Virus record (IMG/VR): IMGVR_UViG_3300032205_000013
Coordinates: 1 to 29,315 of that record
Source: a virus
DNA length: 29,315 nt
Strand: one strand, 5' to 3'
Shown here: positions 23,941 through 29,315 of the stretch, in pieces
Position numbering within the stretch: the stretch's first letter is position 1
Layout of the letters: each line of letters starts with the position of its first letter
Notes under the pieces: model-generated
Database searches by the model: none
Told to the model about the DNA's origin: nothing
Seen by the model: only the letters and a program-made list of their open reading frames with translations
Program-made: the position numbers and the translations under genes

Positions 23941-25358
23941 GGGTACCGCTCCGTCGGTGGCGGCACGTCGCGGAAGCGCTCCCGCTCGAGGAGCGATTGC
24001 TGCGCCGGAGGCTCGTCGGCCGGATGGTTCCGGTAGGCAGTCAGGTGCGGCGCCCAGAGCGCGCGAGCGGTCGCCGGTGCTGGACCCATGCGCTGCTTGC
24101 CGATGATGATTTCCGCGTCGTCCGAGTCCTTCGGGCGCCAGGGGAAGATCACGACGTCCGCGTGCGCCTCGACTGCGCCGCTCTCGCGCAGGTCGGAGAG
24201 CTGTGGCCTGCCGCCAGGGCGCTTCTCGAGCTCGCGATTGAGTTGGACGCACAGGATCACCGGCACGCCGAGCTCGCCGGCCAGATTCTTCATCGCCTCC
24301 GCGTTGAGTCCGACCGCCTCGTCCCGCGTCTTCGCTTTTTCCGGCCAGGGCATCAGGCCGAGGTAGTCCACGACGACGAGCCGCAACCGTCCGTTGAGCA
24401 ACCGCGAGAGACGGCGCGCTTTCGAGCGCATCTCGAGCGCCGGGATGCCCTTCTGGTCGTTCACATGCAGGTCGAGTTGCGCGAGTTTTCCCGCGCCTTC
24501 GTTCAGCCGCGGCCAATCCGACTCGACGAAGTTTCCGGTTCGCAAACGGCCGAGCGCGACGCCAGCGAGTTGCGACATGAGCCTCGTCCGGATCTGGTCG
24601 TAACTCATCTCGAGCGAGAAGAACGCCGCCGCTCCGCCCTTCTTCGCCGCCTCGATCGCGCATCCGAGCGCGAGGCTGGTTTTCCCAACTCCCGGTCGCG
24701 CGCCGATGACGACCAGGTCGCCGTTCTGGAACCCGGTCGTGAGCTTGTCGAGCGAGTCGAGGCCGCTCGGAACTCCGGTCACGTCGCTGCGGTGCGCGTA
24801 GAGCTCATTCAGCGCGACGAGGTACTTCGGGATCCCTTCCCGGGCTTCCCGGAACGAGTGACGGTCTCGACTCGCTGCAATTGCGAAAAACCGCGCCTCT
24901 GCCCGTCCGAGAAAATCGGCGACGTCGTCCCGCTGCTCGTACCCTTCTGCCGCGATCGCGTGAGCCGCCACGATCGCGCGGCGCAGGTCGGATTTCTCTC
25001 GGACGATCCGCGCGTAGTACCCGAGGTTCGACGCCGACGGGACGACCTTGTCGAGCAGGTCGATCGCGTCTTCGCCTCCCGCCGCCTCGTAGCTGCCGAT
25101 CTCGGTCAGCCTGGCTTTCAGGGTGATGCGGTCGATCGGCTCGTGCGAGACCGACAACGAGACCATCGCTTCGAAAACCTTGCGATGTGCTTCTCGATAA
25201 AAATCGGCAGCGCCTACTATTTCGCAAACATCGTCGATTGCGGAGTTGTCGAGCAGGATGCCGCCGAGGAGAGATTGCTCAGCATCGAGCGCTTGCGGCG
25301 GAACACGGCCGAACGGAGCCGGTGCGAGAGGGACAACGTTGGCCATCGACTCGCTCAC
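23937..25358 (-). CDS. dnaB: Replicative DNA helicase, DnaB type
   Basis: A 473-residue protein of usual DnaB length. The N-terminal domain opens PPQALDAEQSLLGGILLDNS (residues 20-39). The linker region precedes TGVPSGLDSLDKLTTGFQNG. Walker A is GARPGVGKTS (219-228). FFSLEMSYDQIRTRLMSQ follows. Walker B is LVVVDYL (327-333). VPVILCVQLNRELEKRPG and PQLSDLRESGAVEAHADVV are the conserved C-terminal motifs. It should form a hexamer that unwinds phage DNA, loaded by the initiator encoded just upstream; the two genes overlap by four bases. A second ATG lies four codons in, so the start is slightly uncertain. Confidence 0.95.
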   Translation of the reverse strand: MSESMANVVPLAPAPFGRVPPQALDAEQSLLGGILLDNSAIDDVCEIVGAADFYREAHRKVFEAMVSLSVSHEPIDRITLKARLTEIGSYEAAGGEDAIDLLDKVVPSASNLGYYARIVREKSDLRRAIVAAHAIAAEGYEQRDDVADFLGRAEARFFAIAASRDRHSFREAREGIPKYLVALNELYAHRSDVTGVPSGLDSLDKLTTGFQNGDLVVIGARPGVGKTSLALGCAIEAAKKGGAAAFFSLEMSYDQIRTRLMSQLAGVALGRLRTGNFVESDWPRLNEGAGKLAQLDLHVNDQKGIPALEMRSKARRLSRLLNGRLRLVVVDYLGLMPWPEKAKTRDEAVGLNAEAMKNLAGELGVPVILCVQLNRELEKRPGGRPQLSDLRESGAVEAHADVVIFPWRPKDSDDAEIIIGKQRMGPAPATARALWAPHLTAYRNHPADEPPAQQSLLERERFRDVPPPTERYP

Positions 25359-26395
25359 AGGATGCGTTTGGCAGCTAGAGCGGCGAATGCCGGTGCGAGG
25401 CGTTTCTCGACTTCTTCCTTCGACAGGCGAGGTCCTGGTTCGCCCATCTGCTCGGCCATCATGCGTTTCGTCTCCTCGGGTGAGCGATAGCTGCCGTCGT
25501 TCGGCGGCTCGTCGGACGCGGTTCCGTGCTCGAGCTTCTTCGCCTCACCGCGGATCATCGAGAGTACGTAGCTCGGAGGATGCTCTCCGGGAGCGTGGTT
25601 GCGGCGGATGTACTCACGAGTTCCGGCGAGCCGTGCTTCAACCGGAAACTTCAAGCTCGCGACTACGAACTCCTGCCACGCAACGTCGCTCGCTTCGGTC
25701 AGCGTTCGTCCGAGTTTGCGACGCAGTTCGGCAAGGACGTTGGTCGGCCACGGTTTTTGATCTTCGTGCGCGCGTACTGGCTTGGCATGGTTAGGAACGG
25801 CTAGGCACGGAGTGACCGATTGTGACGCAACGTGACCGTTCGTGACTTTCCGTCCCGTTTCGTGACCATATGTAGTCACGTTTCGTGACTCTTGGCCGTT
25901 CCGCAAGTCGCCGCTTGCGTCGTCGTCGCGAATTGACGCGTCGCGACTGTCACGATTTGTGACTTCTTCGTCGGATCCGTTTTCGACATCGGTCACGTTT
26001 TGTGACTGAGACGAACGTGCCGATTCTGAGGCCGACGAGCTGCCCCCGTATTGGGCTCGCGCGCGCTCGCGGGAGTCCCTTTTCCTGGCTGCCGTGCTCC
26101 GCGCGCATTCCTGGGCTTCGAGGTAGTTCGGGACGAGAAACGCGGCGTGCTCCTCGTCCCACCTGAGACAGCCATCGGCCAGCAATTCCTCGAGCGCGTC
26201 CTCGATCTCGGCCCAGGGGCCGTGCACCGCGACGGAGAGGCCGCGCTTGCCGAGCTTGCCGACACAGATGACGCCGACGCGGTCCGCGGCTCTGAGGATG
26301 AGCCCGAAGAGGCCACGGGCGCGCCAGGAAAGCGCGAGCCACTCGGGCGTATCGCGCGTGTAGAAGCGGACGTATCTCTCGTCTTCCCAGCGCAC
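25355..26395 (-). CDS. Replication initiator with winged-helix N-terminus
   Basis: The preferred start is GTG 26395, with AAAGGA seven bases upstream and 22 bases after the previous stop, giving 346 residues. ATG 26485 would add 30 residues and overlap that gene. Residues 1-110 (RYVRFYTRDTPEWLALSWRA, RGLFGLILRAADRVG, ALEELLADGCLRWDEEHAAF) match the winged-helix start of phage replication proteins. Residues about 130-195 are low-complexity and rich in Val-Thr, Asn, Asp and Ser. Their DNA is a repeat array that is probably the origin. A C-terminal helical domain follows (LGRTLTEASDVAWQEFVVAS). By analogy with lambda O it binds the origin inside its own gene and loads DnaB. Confidence 0.82.
   Translation of the reverse strand: MRWEDERYVRFYTRDTPEWLALSWRARGLFGLILRAADRVGVICVGKLGKRGLSVAVHGPWAEIEDALEELLADGCLRWDEEHAAFLVPNYLEAQECARSTAARKRDSRERARAQYGGSSSASESARSSQSQNVTDVENGSDEEVTNRDSRDASIRDDDASGDLRNGQESRNVTTYGHETGRKVTNGHVASQSVTPCLAVPNHAKPVRAHEDQKPWPTNVLAELRRKLGRTLTEASDVAWQEFVVASLKFPVEARLAGTREYIRRNHAPGEHPPSYVLSMIRGEAKKLEHGTASDEPPNDGSYRSPEETKRMMAEQMGEPGPRLSKEEVEKRLAPAFAALAAKRIL
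25812..26006. repeat. Iteron-like array, candidate replication origin
   Basis: GTGAC pentamers begin at 25812, 25822, 25832, 25842 and 25862, an exact 10-base rhythm with a degenerate unit (CGTCCC) at 25852. Then come three 15-base palindromes, GTCACGTTTCGTGAC (25875-25889), GTCACGATTTGTGAC (25949-25963) and GTCACGTTTTGTGAC (25992-26006). The stretch is more A/T-rich than its surroundings and lies in the low-complexity middle of the initiator gene, as in lambda-type origins. Confidence 0.75.
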
Positions 26396-26402
26396 CGGCG
26401 GT

Positions 26403-26408
26403 TCCTTT
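26403..26408 (-). promoter_or_regulatory. Ribosome binding site deciding the initiator start
   Basis: AAAGGA on the minus strand lies seven bases before GTG 26395 and after the stop of the coiled-coil gene. It favours GTG 26395 over the upstream ATG 26485, which has no comparable site and lies inside the previous gene. Confidence 0.6.
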
Positions 26409-26417
26409 CCGGACCAG

Positions 26418-26675
26418 TCAGGCCCTGGCGTCCGACTCGGCGTCGTCCCGCTCTTCCGTCCCGGGAATGCTCGTCTGCGCGTCATCCAGGAACCCGCCCG
26501 AGCGCAGGTCCTCCTTCAGCGCCTCGATCTTCTCCTTCACCCGCTTCTTCTTCTCGTCGATGTCGTCGAGCTGGAGGATGTGCTTTGCGAGAAGTTCCAA
26601 GGTCTGTTCGCGCTCGCCGCGCTTGAACGGCTTGCGTTTCGGCTCGGTACCGTTACCGGACGATTTGTCAGCCAT
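26418..26675 (-). CDS. Small charged coiled-coil protein
   Basis: An 85-residue protein starting at ATG 26675, eight bases after GGAGGAG. The N-terminus is basic and polar (MADKSSGNGTEPKRKPFKRG). Residues 24-60 form a charged helix (LLAKHILQLDDIDEKKKRVK, EKIEALKEDL). The C-terminus is acidic (GTEERDDAESDARA). No family is recognised. It sits between the exonuclease and the initiator in the replication block. Confidence 0.7.
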   Translation of the reverse strand: MADKSSGNGTEPKRKPFKRGEREQTLELLAKHILQLDDIDEKKKRVKEKIEALKEDLRSGGFLDDAQTSIPGTEERDDAESDARA

Positions 26676-26695
26676 TTGCGATTCTCCTCCTTCAC

Positions 26696-27391
26696 CTACG
26701 CTGCCCTCCGCAGCGGCCAATCCCGATTGCACGTCTCGTTCTTTCCCTGCCGCCGGAAGTAGTCTTCGAGGCTCGCGGCCTGCTCGGCGTACCAGCGCGC
26801 CTGCGCCTCCTGGAGATCATCGAGGCGCATCGCGCCGATTTCCGGGAACCGCTTTGCGATCCGGTAGGCGACCCGTGCGGCGGCGATCGCGTCGGCTCCG
26901 GCATCGTGCGCACCCTCGAGCGTGACGCCGTAGTGCGCGCAGAGAGCGGACAGCGTCCTCTTGCCTTTGCGGAACCGATCGACGTGCTTGTCGAGGACGA
27001 ACGGGTCGATCACGTGGCCGATGGAAAGCGCGGGGATCGCGTGCCGCCGCGTCTCGCGGTCGATGACGGTCAGGTCGTAGCAGGCGTTCATCGCAACGAC
27101 CGGCTCGCCGTGCATCCACGCGTGCCGTAGCTCGGCGGAGATCTCCATCACCGCCTTGGACGCGGGCATTCCCTCGGCGCGGGCCCGCTCGGTCGTGATG
27201 CCGTGGATGGCGGAGGCCTCGGCCGGGATCTCGACGCCGGGATCGACGAGCCAGGTCCTCGCGTCCGGCAACTCGCCGCCGCCGACGTGGGCGACGTGGG
27301 CCTGAACGATGCGGGCCTCGCACGGGTCCGGAGCGGTCGACTCGACGTCGAAGGCGCACAGGCGGCGCTCGTGCCAGGGCGCGGCGCTCAT
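26696..27391 (-). CDS. DnaQ-like DEDDh 3'-5' exonuclease
   Basis: A 231-residue protein starting at ATG 27391, overlapping the previous stop as ATGA. Exo I is FDVEST with Asp15 and Glu17. HGIT is at 63-66. Exo II is MNACYDL with Asp106. Exo III is HDAGAD with His162 and Asp167. All five DEDDh residues are present. The body matches the Pol III epsilon/RNase T superfamily. C-terminal residues (QARWYAEQAASLEDYFRRQG) extend past the fold. It probably trims or proofreads DNA during phage replication; no phage polymerase is encoded in the window. Upstream open frame is a shadow. Confidence 0.9.
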   Translation of the reverse strand: MSAAPWHERRLCAFDVESTAPDPCEARIVQAHVAHVGGGELPDARTWLVDPGVEIPAEASAIHGITTERARAEGMPASKAVMEISAELRHAWMHGEPVVAMNACYDLTVIDRETRRHAIPALSIGHVIDPFVLDKHVDRFRKGKRTLSALCAHYGVTLEGAHDAGADAIAAARVAYRIAKRFPEIGAMRLDDLQEAQARWYAEQAASLEDYFRRQGKNETCNRDWPLRRAA

Positions 27392-27639
27392 GCTGCGCAC
27401 CTCTCCATGAGCTTCCGGGCCTTCTTGGGCAGCTTGACCTTGATGAGGCCGCGCGAGACCGCGTACCGCTCGAACCAGACGCGCGGAGGCCAGCGCCCGT
27501 AGACCTGTCGGTAGCGCTGGATAGCGATGCAGAGCTTGCTCCCGCAGACTTCCTGCGGACGCCCGCGGTGGCGTTCCTGCTCGAACGGTTCGAAGCAAAT
27601 GACGCAGGTCCGGTGCCAGCGAAGGTCCGCGCTATCCAC
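27388..27639 (-). CDS. Small Cys-rich protein
   Basis: An 83-residue basic protein starting at GTG 27639, overlapping the end of the membrane-protein gene by eight bases. Cys pairs CVICFEPF and VCGSKLC near residues 12-36 are spaced like a small zinc-binding knuckle. Then comes RYRQVYGRWPPRVWFERYAV and a Lys/Arg-rich tail. No family name is assigned. It could bind nucleic acid, given its charge and its place in the replication block. Confidence 0.7.
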   Translation of the reverse strand: MDSADLRWHRTCVICFEPFEQERHRGRPQEVCGSKLCIAIQRYRQVYGRWPPRVWFERYAVSRGLIKVKLPKKARKLMERCAA

Positions 27640-27811
27640 GGTCCACCCGCCGCATGCGTTCCTTGTGGAGTTGGTCCTCGAAGGCCTTCGCGCCGGCCGA
27701 GTCGGACAGCCTGTCCCTCCGTCGCCGCTCCGCGCGCGAGAGGAAGTGAAATAGGAGGATGGAAACGGCAGTGCCGACGAGAAGGAAAAGACCGACGTAG
27801 ATGAGGGTCAT
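27632..27811 (-). CDS. Tiny membrane-anchored protein
   Basis: A 59-residue frame from ATG 27811, overlapping the DUF1937 stop as ATGA. Residues 3-24 are a membrane segment (LIYVGLFLLVGTAVSILLFH), followed by a basic patch (AERRRRDRL) and a short helix (KAFEDQLHKERMRRVDRG). The inside of this longer open frame (to 28156) is a shadow of the DUF1937 gene. Overlaps on both sides and the clean hydrophobic segment support the gene. Function unknown. Confidence 0.68.
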   Translation of the reverse strand: MTLIYVGLFLLVGTAVSILLFHFLSRAERRRRDRLSDSAGAKAFEDQLHKERMRRVDRG

Positions 27812-28221
27812 GCGGCACCTCGTTCGATCCGGATGCCTGCGACCGCCGGATCGTCGATGAACGAGACCGGGAGCCCCATCTCGGCGGCGATCCGCAGTTC
27901 CGCCGTGACGCCCTTGCTCTCGCGCCAGCCGTCGACGCGCAGGACGTAGACGCTGTGCGAGATGCCGAGGTAGGCGCGGTCGAACGCCTCCCAGAATTCC
28001 CAGCCGAGCGGGAGCCCGCCCGCCTCCGCGATCGGATGCGTGTGCGAGATGGGCGAGAAGACGAGAAGCCCGCCACGCATGAGCACGCCAGCAGCTCGGT
28101 TCGCAGCCTCGAAGCGAGCGACGCGGACGGCGCGCTCGGGGTGGCTGTACGGGCACGCGAGGTAGACCAGCGGGCGATCCCCTCGTCGACGTGACAGAAC
28201 CTCCGCCTCGCTAGAGGGCAC
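27808..28221 (-). CDS. DUF1937 family protein
   Basis: A 137-residue protein starting at GTG 28221 with GGAGG four bases upstream. Pattern: PLVYLACPYSHPERAVRVAR, AGVLMRGGLLVFSPISHTHP, LPLGWEFWEAFDRAYLGIS and VDGWRESKGVTAEL. This is the DUF1937 family, related in fold to nucleoside 2-deoxyribosyltransferases. The conserved YLACPYSH loop and Trp/Glu/Asp residues suggest a nucleotide-type ligand, but no activity is established from sequence. It is the second gene of the leftward early operon. Confidence 0.85.
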   Translation of the reverse strand: MPSSEAEVLSRRRGDRPLVYLACPYSHPERAVRVARFEAANRAAGVLMRGGLLVFSPISHTHPIAEAGGLPLGWEFWEAFDRAYLGISHSVYVLRVDGWRESKGVTAELRIAAEMGLPVSFIDDPAVAGIRIERGAA

Positions 28222-28235
28222 CGGTCCTCCTTCAG

Positions 28236-28454
28236 CTACGCGGCTTCGTCTCGAAACAGGCTCGCGGGAATCTCCACCCCCGCATCCCGGAGCTTCTGGA
28301 TCGTCCTGAACGTCTTCGGCGTCTCGCCCTTGAGCAGGCGATAGAACGTCCCGCCGCCCAGGTCGGCCTTTATCCGCAGGGCGTCGATCCCGATCCCCTG
28401 GCGCTTCGCCGCAGCCCTGATGCGCTCGGCCAGGCTGTCCTTGGTGGCGTCCAT
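28236..28454 (-). CDS. Small helix-turn-helix regulator (Cro/XRE-like)
   Basis: ATG 28454 gives 72 residues; a start at 28496 would place 14 unlikely residues across the operator. SLAERIRAAAKRQGIGIDAL then RIKADLGGGTFYRLLKGETP and TFRTIQKLRDAGVEIPASLF is an XRE-type helix-turn-helix (sensor helix around ALRIKADL, recognition helix around GGGTFYRLLKG). The gene heads the leftward operon and faces the rightward gene across shared palindromes. A Cro-like or early regulator role is likely. No dimerisation domain is visible beyond the DNA-binding fold. Confidence 0.78.
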   Translation of the reverse strand: MDATKDSLAERIRAAAKRQGIGIDALRIKADLGGGTFYRLLKGETPKTFRTIQKLRDAGVEIPASLFRDEAA

Positions 28455-28455
28455 T

Positions 28456-28484
28456 TTGGTGTAGAAGGCTCTACAGCATATTGT
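28456..28484 (+). promoter_or_regulatory. Candidate rightward promoter (possible leaderless repressor transcript)
   Basis: TTGGTG (28456-28461) and TATTGT (28479-28484) are 17 bases apart, a moderate match to a sigma-70-type promoter. RNA would begin near 28491, the position of the GTG start of the rightward gene, so the message could be leaderless. The promoter overlaps both palindromes. Confidence 0.4.
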
Positions 28485-28486
28485 AG
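28461..28486. promoter_or_regulatory. Overlapping operator palindromes in the divergent control region
   Basis: GTAGA-AGGC-TCTAC (28461-28474) overlaps CTACA-GCATAT-TGTAG (28471-28486). A minus-strand -10-like TACAAT lies at 28480-28485 with only a weak -35. Binding here could control both divergent genes. Confidence 0.65.
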
Positions 28487-28490
28487 GTAT

Positions 28491-29084
28491 GTGCAAGCGA
28501 TTGCGTTAGACCTGGAGACGGAGCAGGCGCTTCCTCGTGATGTGGGGAAGCGACGCGCGCGCGATCCGTCCGGAAGCGGCCCGAAAGGAGGCCCTCCGGC
28601 GCCCAGCCTGAATCCGGACGAACGGAAGCTCTTGCGTGAGATCACGTCCGTGATGGACGTACGGAACAAGGAGCTGAGCCGCGACGACGAGCGCTACGGC
28701 TCACATGGAAAGCTCGCAAACTTGGCCGGTGATAAGCACCCGTCGAGCCTCAATAAATGGCGCGGCGACGACCCGAGCGACCCCCGTTTCTTCCACATCC
28801 GGCGATACCTGAACGCACTCGGGCTAGATTTCCAAATTGTCCCGAGGGGTGGCACCGTAGCGCGCCTGACACAGGACGTGTCTGCGGGGGTCGAGGTGAC
28901 GGACGAGACGAAGCAGATGGTCGCAATCATGGAGAATCTGCCAGTCGAGGCACGCCGCAACCTGGTCTCGACCGCGATCACGTATGAAAAGGTCTGGGGT
29001 TCACGTTCGGGCCCTCAGGAGCCGGATGTGGGAACGGGGCCGACCCGCATCCGGCTAGGGAACCTCGGTCCAGCGGACGAGTAG
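28491..29084 (+). CDS. Putative repressor-like DNA-binding protein
   Basis: The only convincing rightward gene: 197 residues from GTG 28491. The N-terminal 40 residues are polar and low in order. HGKLANLAGDKHPSSLNKWR then FFHIRRYLNALGLDFQIVPR (about residues 67-115) resembles a diverged helix-turn-helix with its usual LGLDFQIV strand. The C-terminal part (TDETKQMVAIMENLPVEARR) looks helical. No LexA-type protease site is visible. Position opposite the Cro-like gene suggests a lysogeny repressor. A GGAGG-like AAAGGAGG at 28584-28591 has no well-placed start after it, so GTG 28491 remains the choice. Function is inferred mainly from context. Confidence 0.65.
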   Translation: MQAIALDLETEQALPRDVGKRRARDPSGSGPKGGPPAPSLNPDERKLLREITSVMDVRNKELSRDDERYGSHGKLANLAGDKHPSSLNKWRGDDPSDPRFFHIRRYLNALGLDFQIVPRGGTVARLTQDVSAGVEVTDETKQMVAIMENLPVEARRNLVSTAITYEKVWGSRSGPQEPDVGTGPTRIRLGNLGPADE

Positions 29085-29283
29085 TCATACCGATCCGCCC
29101 GTACCAACTCCGCCGGTCCAAACGGCAGAGCACCAGCAAGCCCAACGCCTGCCCTGACGTGCTCGAGTAGTTCGGGCAGATCGACTATCGAGACCGACGT
29201 CGCAGGCACGGGAGTCGCCGAGTAGGCGTGTGTCCGAGCCGCGGCACGGCCGTCCACTTTCTCGCGCGGAGCTATCCCGCCGA

Positions 29284-29312
29284 TTCTACAGAGAGTCGTA
29301 GAAACCTCGTAG
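29284..29312. promoter_or_regulatory. Second operator-like site at the window edge
   Basis: TTCTAC-AGAGAGTC-GTAGAA (29284-29303) is a 6-base-arm palindrome with the same CTAC-8-GTAG spacing as 28471-28486, followed by another GTAG at 29309. It probably controls a gene beyond base 29315. The 231 bases after the rightward gene otherwise hold no supported gene; only a weak CTGCCC/GGGCAG hairpin near 29151-29180 is seen. Confidence 0.5.
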
Positions 29313-29315
29313 CAT

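Noticed and set aside
25812-26006. CRISPR-like array in the GTGAC repeats
   Set aside because: Units are too short and spacers of five bases are nearly constant; the pattern fits iterons.
29151-29180. CTGCCC/GGGCAG hairpin as terminator
   Set aside because: The loop is about 19 bases and no T-run follows, so it is not a convincing terminator.
29015-29257. An 80-codon minus-strand frame past the repressor-like gene
   Set aside because: It overlaps that gene by 70 bases, has no good ribosome-binding site and no motif. It could be a small early gene, but support is too thin.

Overview
The window is about 29 kb of a tailed phage or prophage with a long non-contractile (siphovirus-type) tail, high in G+C by eye. 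Almost every gene reads leftward on the minus strand as one packed block. Stop and start codons often overlap as ATGA or GTGA, and no gap exceeds about 230 bases. The protein families (HK97-type head, lambda/GTA-type tail, DUF2460, DUF2163) fit a phage of a high-G+C Gram-negative host, probably a proteobacterium. The sequence alone does not name the host. No integrase, recognised endolysin, tRNA, rRNA, CRISPR array or insertion sequence is visible, so the genome continues past both edges.

Right end (about 28.2-29.3 kb): a control region. A small helix-turn-helix gene reads left and a possible repressor gene reads right from a shared 37-base region holding overlapping CTAC/GTAG palindromes. 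A matching 16-base palindrome lies at the right edge of the window. This layout suggests a lysogeny switch and a temperate lifestyle.

Early/replication block (28.2-23.2 kb, leftward): a DUF1937 protein, a tiny membrane protein, a Cys-rich protein, a DnaQ-like DEDDh exonuclease, a coiled-coil protein, a replication initiator with an iteron-like origin inside its own gene, a DnaB-type helicase, a zinc-cluster PD-(D/E)XK nuclease and a small unknown. Initiator, helicase and nuclease are chained by four-base overlaps.

Middle (23.1-21.7 kb): a one-pass membrane/coiled-coil protein, a polysaccharide-lyase-like protein whose start region appears frameshifted, and a Cys-rich protein that overlaps the small terminase out of frame.

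Head block (21.9-9.0 kb): small and large terminase, two small proteins, portal, three probable virion proteins, a MuF-type protein with about twelve 20-residue repeats, a DUF6527 protein, a protease-scaffold fusion, the major capsid protein, a coiled-coil protein, the head-tail connector, the gp10-like protein and the tail terminator.

Tail block (9.0 kb to the left edge): a small protein, the tail tube protein, tail assembly chaperones linked by a likely -1 ribosomal frameshift, the tape measure, a DUF2460 distal tail protein, a repeat-rich tail fibre/spike, a DUF2163 protein, and a large tail-tip protein still open at base 1. The last gene is easy to miss because it has no stop in the window, while long false frames lie on the opposite strand.
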